A DNA stretch of 29,273 bases from a virus, in IMG/VR virus record IMGVR_UViG_3300021962_000469, positions 1 through 29,273 of that record, one strand, 5' to 3'. Both the position numbers and the translations under genes were made by a program. The notes beneath the pieces are model-generated. The model saw only the letters and a list, made by a program, of their open reading frames with translations, searched no databases and had not been told where the DNA came from. Of this stretch, positions 1-5,666 are shown piece by piece (the stretch's first letter is position 1; each line of letters begins with the position of its first letter).

Positions 1-1
1 T

Positions 2-325
2 CCCCGGGACGACGCCACCGTGCGCGCCGCCATCGCCTACGTACCCCAGAGCACCGTGGGGGACATGACATCCCACGGACTGCTCTCCATCTACCAGAAC
101 CTGCCCGAAGTGCAGATCCTCAACAACATCCACGATGCTGCCTTCTGCCAGGTACCCGTGGACCGCAAGGATATTCTTGTACCGGAGATACTTAAATGCT
201 TGACACGTACCTTGGATGTGACGGATATTTGGGGGAAGACCCGCCCAATGCTCATACCCTGGGAGTACCAGGTAGGGATGAATTGGGGCAAGAAGAAAAA
301 GGACAACCCCGATGGAATATCCTGA
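2..325 (+). CDS. DNA polymerase, family A, C-terminal fragment (cut by window edge)
   Basis: This is the C-terminal part of a replicative DNA polymerase of family A (T7 gp5 / Pol I type), which would copy the phage genome. The frame is open from position 2, so the true start lies left of the window and only about 107 residues are seen. The visible part has the AYVPQSTVGDM segment typical of the family A fingers/palm, then NNIHDAAFCQVP, which matches motif C (consensus VHDE). Here the residue after HD is Ala rather than the usual Glu. The canonical motif C aspartate is present. The tail is short and basic. It is the first gene of the + strand block and overlaps the next small ORF by 14 bases. 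Assignment to family A is quite firm; the exact subfamily cannot be told from a fragment. Confidence 0.8.
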   Translation, partial: PRDDATVRAAIAYVPQSTVGDMTSHGLLSIYQNLPEVQILNNIHDAAFCQVPVDRKDILVPEILKCLTRTLDVTDIWGKTRPMLIPWEYQVGMNWGKKKKDNPDGIS

Positions 326-488
326 CTACCTAGGCTCCCGCCACTATAGTACACTGCTGGCCAATCGCATCCGCGCCTACTACCGCAAGAAGGACATCGA
401 GGTAGATGTGCGCGTCGAGAAGGAAGGAACCGTCTATGTCGTCCGCAGCAATCTCAGCTTCTCGTTTCCGCCTCCCCGGGCGCCGTGA
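312..488 (+). CDS. Small hypothetical protein, 58 aa, overlapping both neighbours
   Basis: ATG start at 312 lies inside the end of the polymerase gene, and its TGA at 486-488 lies inside the TSCPD gene that starts at 436. An AAGGA ribosome-binding site sits just upstream, at about 299-303. The 58-residue product begins MEYPDYLGSRHYSTLLANRI, continues with a basic stretch (RAYYRKKDIEVDVRVE) and a short beta-like segment, and ends in a proline-rich tail. I do not recognise the family. It fills what would otherwise be a 110-base gap between polymerase and TSCPD gene, and its codon use looks like its neighbours, which favours a real gene. It could instead be untranslated spacer. Confidence 0.5.
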   Translation: MEYPDYLGSRHYSTLLANRIRAYYRKKDIEVDVRVEKEGTVYVVRSNLSFSFPPPRAP

Positions 489-762
489 GTCCACCATCGA
501 GGATCTCTACTTCAACGGGGAACGCTACCATCTCAGCTACTCCACCCTGGGTGGGAAGGTGTGGGAGGTCTTCATCTCGGGCCCCCGCGCCGGCACCGAC
601 CTCTACGCCATCTGCTGCACCGCTGCCACCCTGGTGTCCCTTGCCCTGCAGCACGGTGTCCCCCTCGAAGTGATGCGCGACGCCGCCCTTCGTGACAAGG
701 AGGGGAACCCCGTCGAGATCGTAGGAGCCGTGCTGGATGTCCTCGCCAACGCTGGGGCATAG
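436..762 (+). CDS. Stand-alone TSCPD domain protein (ribonucleotide-reductase-associated fold), 108 aa
   Basis: The whole 108-residue protein reads as one TSCPD domain, the module found at the C-terminus of class II ribonucleotide reductases (NrdJ) and as a separate small protein in some bacteria and phages. Matching features in order are an arginine-rich lead-in (PGRRES), a beta strand (EDLYFNGERYHLS), GGKVWEVFISGPRAGTD (consensus EVFI..G..G), then a helix ending SLALQHGVPLEVM. The ATG at 436 is chosen over the in-frame ATG at 406 because AGGAAGGAA at 421-429 is well placed for it. It sits between polymerase and a recombination-type nuclease, consistent with a role in nucleotide supply. No large reductase subunit is visible, so the partner may be elsewhere in the phage or in the host. 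The domain call is firm; the molecular role is inferred. Confidence 0.75.
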   Translation: MSSAAISASRFRLPGRRESTIEDLYFNGERYHLSYSTLGGKVWEVFISGPRAGTDLYAICCTAATLVSLALQHGVPLEVMRDAALRDKEGNPVEIVGAVLDVLANAGA

Positions 763-1165
763 GCCCACCTACCTCAGCAACAACAAGCCCACGCGCATCC
801 AGCGCAAGGGTATCCTCTACGAGAAGAAGGTGGTGAAGCACCTCGCTGAGACCGGGGACCTCTCCACCTTCATCATCCATGGGCAGTGGATCTACTGGGA
901 CAAGGCGGTGTGCCAGCCCGACATCATCGTGGTACCCCAGCAGGGACCCATCGTGGTGGTAGAGATCAAGCTCACGCGCAAGCGCAACGTGGAGAAGAAA
1001 CTCCGCGAGGTCTACGGCGAGGCCCTGCAACGCATCTTCGCCGGGCGCCCCCTCTCCTTCTGCCAGGTCTACAAGAACCTTGACGGCGGGGAGCCCTTCG
1101 CCTATGACCCTTGGGAGCTTCTCACCCTCAGACCCGGAGAGTATGGAGAAATCCTATGGCGGTAG
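737..1165 (+). CDS. PD-(D/E)XK nuclease, possible Holliday-junction resolvase / endonuclease I type, 142 aa
   Basis: A small nuclease of the PD-(D/E)XK superfamily. Visible signature: an N-terminal helix with Glu29 (GILYEKKVVKHL), then QPDIIVV with Asp62, then a hydrophobic strand leading into EIK with Glu76 and Lys78. This E...D...ExK layout is the same as in T7 endonuclease I, although the protein could equally be a VRR-NUC-like or other resolvase. Such enzymes resolve branched replication DNA and degrade host DNA in T7-like phages. The ATG at 737 overlaps the TSCPD gene by 26 bases, with GGAG about ten bases upstream. Position after the polymerase agrees with DNA metabolism. The superfamily is well supported; the specific substrate is inference. 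Confidence 0.7.
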   Translation: MSSPTLGHRPTYLSNNKPTRIQRKGILYEKKVVKHLAETGDLSTFIIHGQWIYWDKAVCQPDIIVVPQQGPIVVVEIKLTRKRNVEKKLREVYGEALQRIFAGRPLSFCQVYKNLDGGEPFAYDPWELLTLRPGEYGEILWR

Positions 1166-1461
1166 AGTCTAACACGGTTCCCTTCAAGGTCACTCTTGAG
1201 TACGACGACAATGAGATTGCCCTCAAGATTATCCCAAATGCCAATGCCAAGGAACTCATAAAGCCGGATGGGCAATATTTGGCAGAGGTCGATCTAGGTG
1301 TACTCATCTCGCGAGCCATGAAGGGGGCTTCATGGGAGGATGAGTATGGTCGAGTCTGGTACGAACCCAAGCTGGAAGAGTCCATGAAGGACCTGATCAG
1401 TTTCGCCTACCAGCAGTTGGAAATCATGCAGGATAACTACAGGACTTTCCCGGAGGATTGA
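1156..1461 (+). CDS. Hypothetical protein, 101 aa
   Basis: Start ATG at 1156 is preceded by GGAGAA at 1145-1150 and overlaps the nuclease gene end by ten bases; an in-frame GTG further upstream would give a less convincing N-terminus. The 101-residue product begins MAVESNTVPFKVTLEYDDNE, is acidic and looks mixed alpha/beta, with a C-terminal helix (MKDLISFAYQQLEIMQDNY). No signal peptide, membrane segment or catalytic motif is visible. I do not recognise the family. It sits in the same + strand operon as polymerase and nuclease, so an early or middle expression time is likely. Confidence 0.65.
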   Translation: MAVESNTVPFKVTLEYDDNEIALKIIPNANAKELIKPDGQYLAEVDLGVLISRAMKGASWEDEYGRVWYEPKLEESMKDLISFAYQQLEIMQDNYRTFPED

Positions 1462-1465
1462 TGCC

Positions 1466-1795
1466 ATGAACATCTACTCCAGGAACTTCACGATCCCCCT
1501 GCACACCAGCGTGTACCTCATGGGGGATGCCATCGAAGTGATGGTGGACATGGGGGATGGCGAGGGGACACGAACCCTTGTCTCCTTCGATTCCCTCCTG
1601 CAGGAATACCTGCACATGCATGAGTTCGCCTTGGGCGGAGGGTATGGCCCGGAGGCCCTCGCCGACCTCCTCCAGCTACGGAAGCTGGTGGACTCCTACG
1701 TCCTCAAGGTGCGATCCGCCTCCTCCTCCGCGTCACCCGCGAAGAAGGCAAGGGCTCGTAGCCGCAAAGGCGCCCGTCGCGCTGCAGGTGCTTGA
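1466..1795 (+). CDS. Hypothetical protein with basic C-terminal tail, 109 aa
   Basis: ATG at 1466 has GGAGG at 1452-1456, nine bases upstream, a strong ribosome-binding site. The N-terminal 85 residues (MNIYSRNFTIPLHTSVYLMG onward) look like an ordinary folded domain with two beta-rich stretches and a helix (ALADLLQLRKLVDSYVLKV). The last 25 residues are Ser/Ala/Lys/Arg-rich, possibly nucleic-acid binding. That tail coincides with the overlap with the convergent - strand gene, so its composition may reflect double coding. Family not recognised. This is the last gene of the + strand block. Confidence 0.6.
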   Translation: MNIYSRNFTIPLHTSVYLMGDAIEVMVDMGDGEGTRTLVSFDSLLQEYLHMHEFALGGGYGPEALADLLQLRKLVDSYVLKVRSASSSASPAKKARARSRKGARRAAGA

Positions 1796-2006
1796 CCAGG
1801 AGGTCGAACTCCCGCACGTCCACGTGCCGTCGCAGCATCGTGCTGAGCCAGTTGCGCCTCAGCACCTGCACCTTGGGCAGGCAGTTGCATATGCGCATGT
1901 ACTCATGGGCAGTGTACCCGGGAGGTACGCTATCGATACCCCGGTAGGTGACCTGGTAGTAGCCCTTGAGCTTAGGACGTGAGTAGCTGGAGCTTGACTC
2001 TCTCAA
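1704..2006 (-). CDS. Hypothetical basic protein, about 100 aa; start uncertain
   Basis: The last gene of the leftward late block. The readable core is GYYQVTYRGIDSVPPGYTAH followed by a basic helix-rich segment (LPKVQVLRRNWLSTMLRRH) and ends in an arginine run. No ATG occurs before codon 43 of the longest frame, so a TTG start is likely; candidates are 2006 and 2024, neither with a clear ribosome-binding site. The start overlaps the preceding gene by 35 or 53 bases, and the 3' end overlaps the + strand gene by 92 bases. Residue composition between 1800 and 1980 is far more protein-like here than on the opposite strand. Family not recognised; some risk remains that it is not translated. Confidence 0.45.
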   Translation of the reverse strand: MRESSSSYSRPKLKGYYQVTYRGIDSVPPGYTAHEYMRICNCLPKVQVLRRNWLSTMLRRHVDVREFDLLVKHLQRDGRLCGYEPLPSSRVTRRRRRIAP

Positions 2007-2211
2007 GCAGGCCCGCCATTGCAATGGGGTTCATCAGGCCACCAAAGGCACCATAGACCGTGTCGTTACGGGTGAAGCCCACCACGAGGATGGACTCGGC
2101 ATCGTCTTCCACGATCTTGCGCATCTCGTCCAGCACCGTGAGGAGTTCCTTGGTGATCTCCTCGTCGGACACCTTGGCCTTGGTACCGGGGAAGTCGAAG
2201 ACGTTACCCAC
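1972..2211 (-). CDS. Hypothetical small protein, 79 aa
   Basis: Starts at a GTG (2211) with AAGGAG upstream (2221-2226 on the opposite strand), overlapping the preceding 43-aa gene by eight bases. The product begins MGNVFDFPGTKAKVSDEEIT, followed by an acidic helix (KELLTVLDEMRKIVEDDAE), a strand (ILVVGFTRNDTVYGAFGG) and a last helix (AMAGLLERVKLQLL). Helix-strand-helix composition suggests a compact cytoplasmic protein. No known motif. The gene sits near the end of the late operon among other tiny proteins. Confidence 0.65.
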   Translation of the reverse strand: MGNVFDFPGTKAKVSDEEITKELLTVLDEMRKIVEDDAESILVVGFTRNDTVYGAFGGLMNPIAMAGLLERVKLQLLTS

Positions 2212-2335
2212 GCTTGATCTCCTTCAGCATCTTCTTCGCCTGGGCACTGAGGTTCTTGGGCTTCCCCTGTGCCATCTTCTTCTTCATGGGTGGCTTCGAT
2301 ACCTGCTGCGGGATCTGCGCGCGGGTGATGGTCAT
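2204..2335 (-). CDS. Tiny basic protein, 43 aa
   Basis: ATG at 2335, TAA at 2206-2204. The product starts MTITRAQIPQQVSKPPMKKK and ends in a lysine-rich helix (AQAKKMLKEIKRG). The opening ITRAQIPQQV resembles short basic proteins I associate with aquatic podoviruses, but I give no family name. The ATG overlaps the end of the upstream 84-aa gene by four bases, and the stop overlaps the next GTG, so it sits in a fully coupled gene string. Function unknown; net positive charge may mean nucleic acid or capsid-interior association. Confidence 0.6.
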   Translation of the reverse strand: MTITRAQIPQQVSKPPMKKKMAQGKPKNLSAQAKKMLKEIKRG

Positions 2336-2586
2336 CGCAACTTCCTCTTCTTGGTGATGCACCCCAGGGGGATCATCATCTCCCCCCAGTAGCTGGGATC
2401 ATTGGTGTCATGCAGGTCCATGGTACTCACGATGAGGACGCTGGTGTCCGTGACCCTATGTACCCAGCCCACCGTGCGGATATGCGGGGCCTGCAGCGAA
2501 TCGATCTCGCGCTTCTCCCGCCACTCGTGACCCCCGAGGGTCGCGGCGTCAACCCACTCCAGATAGTAGAGGTCACCCTCTTTCAC
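2332..2586 (-). CDS. Hypothetical protein, 84 aa
   Basis: Begins at GTG 2586 in a GTGA overlap with the stop of the upstream gene, so translation is probably coupled. The sequence opens MKEGDLYYLEWVDAATLGGH and has a beta-rich middle (RTVGWVHRVTDTSVLIVSTMD) ending in a basic tail. The pattern of a short beta-barrel with tryptophans (WVDA, GWVH) recurs in small phage proteins of unknown function. No catalytic motif, signal or membrane segment is visible. Conservation-like texture makes it convincing as a gene, but no function can be given. Confidence 0.65.
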   Translation of the reverse strand: MKEGDLYYLEWVDAATLGGHEWREKREIDSLQAPHIRTVGWVHRVTDTSVLIVSTMDLHDTNDPSYWGEMMIPLGCITKKRKLR

Positions 2587-2909
2587 GTTTCGTCCAAGAG
2601 GTAGCCGAACTTGCCGATCCCCCTAGCCTCGGAGATCTCTTCGGTCATCTTCTGGATGGCCTGCCGAAGCAGGCTGCAGCACGAATCAAGGCGCGCAGCC
2701 TGCTGCTGCTGCCCCGTTTCCGAGCTTTGGAGGAACAGCAAGCTCATGGCTGAGAGGTTTTTCAGTGCCTCTCGGAGACTGTCCCGCCGCGCCCTCAGCT
2801 CCAGCAGGCGCCACACGTCGTCGGCAGTAACCTCCGCAGTCTGCTGCGGTCCGTACATGTAGCAGCTACCCACCAGCGGGGGCAGGTCCCAGCTCTCATT
2901 ATAGTGTGC
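2583..2909 (-). CDS. Hypothetical helical protein, 108 aa
   Basis: The chosen ATG (2909) gives an N-terminus MAHYNESWDLPPLVGSCYMY; a longer frame open to 2951 adds 14 residues that look like readthrough of the upstream gene. After the first 30 residues the protein is nearly all helix: ADDVWRLLELRARRDSLREA, then a Gln-rich linker (SSETGQQQQAARLD) and a final helix (LLRQAIQKMTEEISEARG). This is consistent with a coiled coil or a helical hairpin. The start overlaps the preceding gene by 11 bases. Location directly after the lysis genes could suggest a late accessory role, but nothing in the sequence fixes one. Confidence 0.6.
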   Translation of the reverse strand, partial: AHYNESWDLPPLVGSCYMYGPQQTAEVTADDVWRLLELRARRDSLREALKNLSAMSLLFLQSSETGQQQQAARLDSCCSLLRQAIQKMTEEISEARGIGKFGYLLDET

Positions 2910-3150
2910 CATGGAACTTCCAAGCCTTTCCCTCTGTGACGATGCACCCAACGTCGCCCTTCACACCCACTAGGCTCCAACTCTTGGGGCCCGCGTAGAA
3001 TGTGTAGACGATCTCGTCGGAGATGAAGGTAACCTGCGGCTTCTCCCCGAAGTTGTCAAGGAGGAAGCCAGCCACCTTGTCGGCGGGACCACAACTGGCC
3101 CACGCAACCCCCGGCAGCAGCATCCCCAGAAGGGCTAGGACGTAGCGCAC
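2899..3150 (-). CDS. Small secreted protein with signal peptide, 83 aa
   Basis: Starts at GTG 3150 with a strong GGAGGA site about eight bases upstream. The first 19 residues (MRYVLALLGMLLPGVAWAS) form a clear signal peptide with hydrophobic core and an AWA-type signal peptidase I site before SCGPADK. The mature part is about 64 residues with two cysteines (in SCG and GCI) that could form a disulfide. It overlaps the end of the muramidase gene by 16 bases, so it lies inside the lysis block. A periplasmic role in lysis or a spanin-like or inhibitor function is possible. It lacks a lipobox and a transmembrane anchor, so it is not a typical spanin. Family not recognised. Confidence 0.65.
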   Translation of the reverse strand: MRYVLALLGMLLPGVAWASCGPADKVAGFLLDNFGEKPQVTFISDEIVYTFYAGPKSWSLVGVKGDVGCIVTEGKAWKFHGTL

Positions 3151-3653
3151 ATCTTCCTCCCCATGGTTTCCACTTCCTTGACGCGGCGCCCCCAGCCCCC
3201 ACCGAAGGTATTCCAGATGGGCAGGGACTGAAGGAAGGCCAACCTACGCTGGCACACCTCACCCACAAGGGTGGCGGCATCAGCCTTCTGGATGGCCCAC
3301 AACGTCTTGGGACCTAGGGCCCCATCCGGGTTGACCCTCAGGGTATCCTGCACCGCAACCACCGCCCGCTTGGGGCCAGAGTTCACGGCATAGTCGAAGA
3401 GGCAGAGGTCAACCCCACGGGGCAGCTCATCGCCCTTCACCTTGTCCCAGTACCACGCCTTGTAGATCTGGTGCAGGTGCTCCTCAGGGATGTTGCGCAA
3501 CTCCTCCTTGGTGGCCTGGCGTCCCAGCCAGGTGGAGTAGGTACCGATGGTGACACCCTTCATGGTGGCCCCGCCCGGATCCTTGGGATGGTCGGCCCAC
3601 CCGCCCTCGTGCTTGAGCACCTCTGCGAGGCAGGCCTCGAAGTTGTCCCTCAT
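3135..3653 (-). CDS. Endolysin: N-acetylmuramidase, glycoside hydrolase 108 type, 172 aa
   Basis: A phage muramidase that cuts the glycan backbone of peptidoglycan to release progeny. The N-terminal half carries the family signature: HEGGWADHPKDPGGATMKGV at residues 15-34, with Glu16 as the expected catalytic acid, matching the HEGG...DPGG.T..GVT pattern of GH108 (ZliS-like) enzymes. The C-terminal half resembles the companion peptidoglycan-binding fold, with FDYAVNSGPKRAV and a region containing DGALGPKTLWAI. ATG 3653 is chosen because GAGGATC precedes it; the frame stays open much further upstream, but that part is antisense to the holin gene's frame. Holin lies immediately upstream. No signal peptide is visible, so export needs the holin. 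Confidence 0.88.
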   Translation of the reverse strand: MRDNFEACLAEVLKHEGGWADHPKDPGGATMKGVTIGTYSTWLGRQATKEELRNIPEEHLHQIYKAWYWDKVKGDELPRGVDLCLFDYAVNSGPKRAVVAVQDTLRVNPDGALGPKTLWAIQKADAATLVGEVCQRRLAFLQSLPIWNTFGGGWGRRVKEVETMGRKMCATS

Positions 3654-3694
3654 GTTAAAAGATCCTCGATTTATGTTCGTGTCGGGGGGACGTG

Positions 3695-4090
3695 TTAAGA
3701 GGCTAGACGCTTGTCGAGGCTGCGCAACCCACCCATGCCAAGCATGGCGAAGACCAGCTCCCACAGCATCCCGTCGAGGCCCGGCATCGGGGGCACCTGC
3801 ACCCCGGCAGCACCCAGCATCCACGGAAGGATGGGCCGCGCGATGAACTGGTAGGCGAGGGCAGCGCCGCAAACCCAACCGATGAAGGGGCGCCACCCGC
3901 CCTTGAAGATGCCGTCGCTGGCAGCCTCCACCTTGTTCAACTCGATCTGGGCGAGGTCACCTTGCTGCGCCATCTCAAGGAGGCGCACCTGCATGTCGGC
4001 CTTGGCCTTCTCCGCCTGACCCTTGTCGGGGATGACCTTGTCGAGGAGACCCCCGAGGACGGGCAGCAGGGCGGTGACGAGGGGCAACAT
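3695..4090 (-). CDS. Holin, three-transmembrane phage/GTA type, 131 aa
   Basis: A small inner-membrane protein that would form the lysis lesion for the muramidase encoded next. It has an N-terminal hydrophobic helix (LPLVTALLPVLGGLL), a charged amphipathic stretch, then GGWRPFIGWVCGAALAYQFI leading into a long membrane region, and a last hydrophobic helix (ELVFAMLGMGGLRSL). The GGWRPFIGW motif and overall plan match the three-TM holin family also known from gene transfer agents. ATG at 4090 shares one base with the stop of the preceding 58-aa gene (TAATG). The gene ends 41 bases before the muramidase start. Call is firm by motif and by neighbour. Confidence 0.82.
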   Translation of the reverse strand: MLPLVTALLPVLGGLLDKVIPDKGQAEKAKADMQVRLLEMAQQGDLAQIELNKVEAASDGIFKGGWRPFIGWVCGAALAYQFIARPILPWMLGAAGVQVPPMPGLDGMLWELVFAMLGMGGLRSLDKRLAS

Positions 4091-4266
4091 TACTTCTTGA
4101 ATCCCTTGAGGGTCTGGGCGAGGCGAGCCCTCTGGCCCATCTTGCCTGGGGCCTTCGCCGCCTTGGCCAGCTTGGCAGCGGGGATGGGCTCACCCTTCTT
4201 GGCACCCAGGGCAGAGCGCAGCGCACCCGGCTTCTTGATGGCACCAGCAATCCAGTTCTTCGCCAT
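4090..4266 (-). CDS. Tiny basic conserved phage protein, 58 aa
   Basis: ATG 4266 is preceded by AAGGAGACTACC, a strong ribosome-binding site. The protein opens MAKNWIAGAIKKPGALRSAL, continues with a KKGEPIP turn and alternating Ala/Lys helices, and ends in ARLAQTLKGFKK. I recall this layout (AIKKPGALR...G.KKGE.IP...K...) from very small proteins in many aquatic phages and some giant-virus contigs; function is not known. The strong positive charge suggests binding to DNA or RNA, perhaps as a packaged or host-acting factor. It is too short for most gene callers' default cut-offs but is convincing. Confidence 0.72.
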   Translation of the reverse strand: MAKNWIAGAIKKPGALRSALGAKKGEPIPAAKLAKAAKAPGKMGQRARLAQTLKGFKK

Positions 4267-4276
4267 GGTAGTCTCC

Positions 4277-4504
4277 TTACTTCCTTACCCCGGAGGGGCT
4301 AACGGGCCAACTCTTTCTGGCAGGACCAGTCTTCTTGCGGGCCATGGTGGCCTTCTGCGCGGGGGACATCTTGGCTGCGGCGGCAGCAGGACGGCAGGCG
4401 GGGTAGCCCCTCTTGGACTTCTCCGCCCCACTCCGGCCACAGGCCTTGCCCGTCTTTACGTCAACCCACTTCTCACCGAACCACTTACCGAGGCCGCCCT
4501 TCAC
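4277..4504 (-). CDS. Small basic protein with Cys-containing KGGLGKWF motif, 75 aa
   Basis: Starts at GTG 4504, overlapping the TGA of the upstream 56-aa gene as GTGA. The product begins with KGGLGKWFGEKWVDVKTGKA, then CGRSGAEKSKRGYPACRP, followed by an Ala/Lys/Ser-rich tail ending PARKSWPVSPSGVRK. The GGLGKWF.EKWVD...CGR...YP.CRP pattern recalls a small domain of unknown function (possibly the one called DUF5872) shared by phages and large DNA viruses. The two cysteines could bind metal or pair. It belongs to a run of four tiny basic proteins just before the lysis genes. Name uncertain; gene likely real. Confidence 0.68.
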   Translation of the reverse strand: MKGGLGKWFGEKWVDVKTGKACGRSGAEKSKRGYPACRPAAAAAKMSPAQKATMARKKTGPARKSWPVSPSGVRK

Positions 4505-4671
4505 TTCTTCTTCACGCGATTGTCCGCGCCTCCCCAACTCCCGCCCTTCTTCTTGTACTCCTTGGCAGCCCATGCGTTAGCATAGGCGCTGGGGTACACA
4601 TCGAACTTCTGCTTGGCCGCCGCCTTGGCAGCAGCCCACAGCTTGGGGTTCTTGGGGGTGGACTTGGCCAT
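4501..4671 (-). CDS. Tiny basic protein with FDVYPSAYANAW motif, 56 aa
   Basis: ATG at 4671, TGA at 4503-4501. The sequence opens MAKSTPKNPKLWAAAKAAAK, followed by QKFDVYPSAYANAWAAKEYK and a Lys/Gly-rich end (GGSWGGADNRVKKK). The KFDVYPSAYANAW segment is a pattern I recognise from small proteins in phages and algal viruses, usually without assigned function. It sits between the DUF6321-like gene (three-base overlap) and the KGGLGKWF gene (GTGA overlap). These three may form one functional set, since similar motifs are often found side by side (inference). Confidence 0.7.
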   Translation of the reverse strand: MAKSTPKNPKLWAAAKAAAKQKFDVYPSAYANAWAAKEYKKKGGSWGGADNRVKKK

Positions 4672-4672
4672 G

Positions 4673-4927
4673 TCAGCAGTTCCACGCCCGCAGGGATTTG
4701 TTGATCCTGCTGTTGGGATCGTTGGCAGTCTTGGCGCTGGTGAGCTTCTTCTTCATCCCTTTCATCCGGGCACAGAAGCTATCACGGCGGGGACCACCCT
4801 CGGGCTGGGGCGCCTTGAGACCGGGCTTCCCGGGGTTAGCGCGGTTGTAGGAGGCGCGGCCCTTCTCGTTGAGACCCCCCTTGGGGTTCTTGCCTTCGGC
4901 GCGCTGCCACGCGGGGGACTTAGCCAT
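4673..4927 (-). CDS. DUF6321-like small basic protein, 84 aa
   Basis: ATG 4927 has GGAGCAGACCT upstream, with the first eight coding bases overlapping the end of the metallophosphoesterase gene. The product opens MAKSPAWQRAEGKNPKGGLN and continues EKGRASYNRANPGKPGLKAP, then QPEGGPRRDSFCARMKGMKK and a final NDPNSRINKSLRAWNC. This AWQR.EGKNPKGGLN / GGPRRDSFCARM pattern is highly conserved in many phage and giant-virus genomes and I associate it with DUF6321. Molecular function is unknown. Conservation across unrelated viruses implies a general task, perhaps with nucleic acid. Confidence 0.78.
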   Translation of the reverse strand: MAKSPAWQRAEGKNPKGGLNEKGRASYNRANPGKPGLKAPQPEGGPRRDSFCARMKGMKKKLTSAKTANDPNSRINKSLRAWNC

Positions 4928-5666
4928 AGGTCTGCTCCAAGCTGCGGGTACTGATGAACTCCCAGCCGTCCTGGGGGAAGCCCCCAGACACACCCTTAAG
5001 TAGTGTAACCCCGGAGGTCCACATGGACTGGGCTGGCCCAGCATACCCTTCTTTTTGGGTGGGGTCAAGGTAGCATCCGGCCACCAGTCCCATCATCTTG
5101 TTCCTACCCTTGCGTACAGCCACGTCCCAGATGTGGGAGTGGCCCATGATGCATGAGCGGTACTGCTTCTTGAGGAGAGTTGCGGCGGGGTACTCCCCAC
5201 CCACGCTCTTCCCCATCACGCCCGTGACGAAGTAGTGGGATGCCGCCATCCCCTTCACCTCGTACTCCTCAAGGAAGGGCACCACCTCCCACCCATGGAG
5301 GAAGAGGTTGGAGGTGCTAAGGGTACCCTGCAACTCGGGGACGTTGTCCAGCGCCCTATCGATGCGGGCCTCGTGGTTCCCCATGAGGAACACCTTCTTG
5401 CCCTTCCACTCCCCCAGAATGCGCAGGGCCACGTTGGCAGCCTGGATGTCGGCAGCCACCGTGCGGCCATCAAAGGAGGCCTTGCGCTTCCCATTCCCCG
5501 TGAGGCTACTGCCATCATAGCTGCTGAGGGAGGGCATGTCCGCCAGATCCCCAAGGCAGAGGAGCATGTCGGGGGAGGTGTCCTGCAGGTACTTGAGGAG
5601 CCAGCGGAAGCGCCTAGGGTTGACCCCGGGGCGGGCATGGGAGTCCGGCAGGACCAGTATGTTCAC
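4920..5666 (-). CDS. Metallophosphoesterase (calcineurin-like), 248 aa
   Basis: A two-metal phosphoesterase with all signature blocks in order: PDSH (Asp8, His10), LGDLADM (Gly39-Asp40, Asp43), GNHEAR (Asn97-His98-Glu99) and GHSHIWD (His176, His178). These bind the metal pair in calcineurin-like enzymes. Length is normal for a single-domain member. The start is GTG 5666, in a GTGA overlap with the stop of the sugar/methyltransferase gene; the frame is open much further upstream but that part is antisense to other coding sequence. Substrate could be a nucleotide, a nucleic acid end or a phosphorylated sugar. Its position behind two glycan-modifying genes makes the last option attractive but unproven. 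Confidence 0.85.
   Translation of the reverse strand: MNILVLPDSHARPGVNPRRFRWLLKYLQDTSPDMLLCLGDLADMPSLSSYDGSSLTGNGKRKASFDGRTVAADIQAANVALRILGEWKGKKVFLMGNHEARIDRALDNVPELQGTLSTSNLFLHGWEVVPFLEEYEVKGMAASHYFVTGVMGKSVGGEYPAATLLKKQYRSCIMGHSHIWDVAVRKGRNKMMGLVAGCYLDPTQKEGYAGPAQSMWTSGVTLLKGVSGGFPQDGWEFISTRSLEQTYG

Noticed and set aside
1780-1830. Bidirectional terminator between the converging blocks
   Set aside because: There are short palindromes (for example CACGTCCACGTG) but no stable stem followed by a T run on either strand.
1557-1982. 141-codon + strand frame overlapping the end of the early block
   Set aside because: Frame differs from the well-supported gene at 1466-1795, and the part after 1800 reads like antisense of the - strand gene.
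3654-3896. Upstream extension of the muramidase frame
   Set aside because: It overlaps the holin gene in another frame and lacks domain-like sequence; ATG 3653 with its ribosome-binding site gives the family's usual start.
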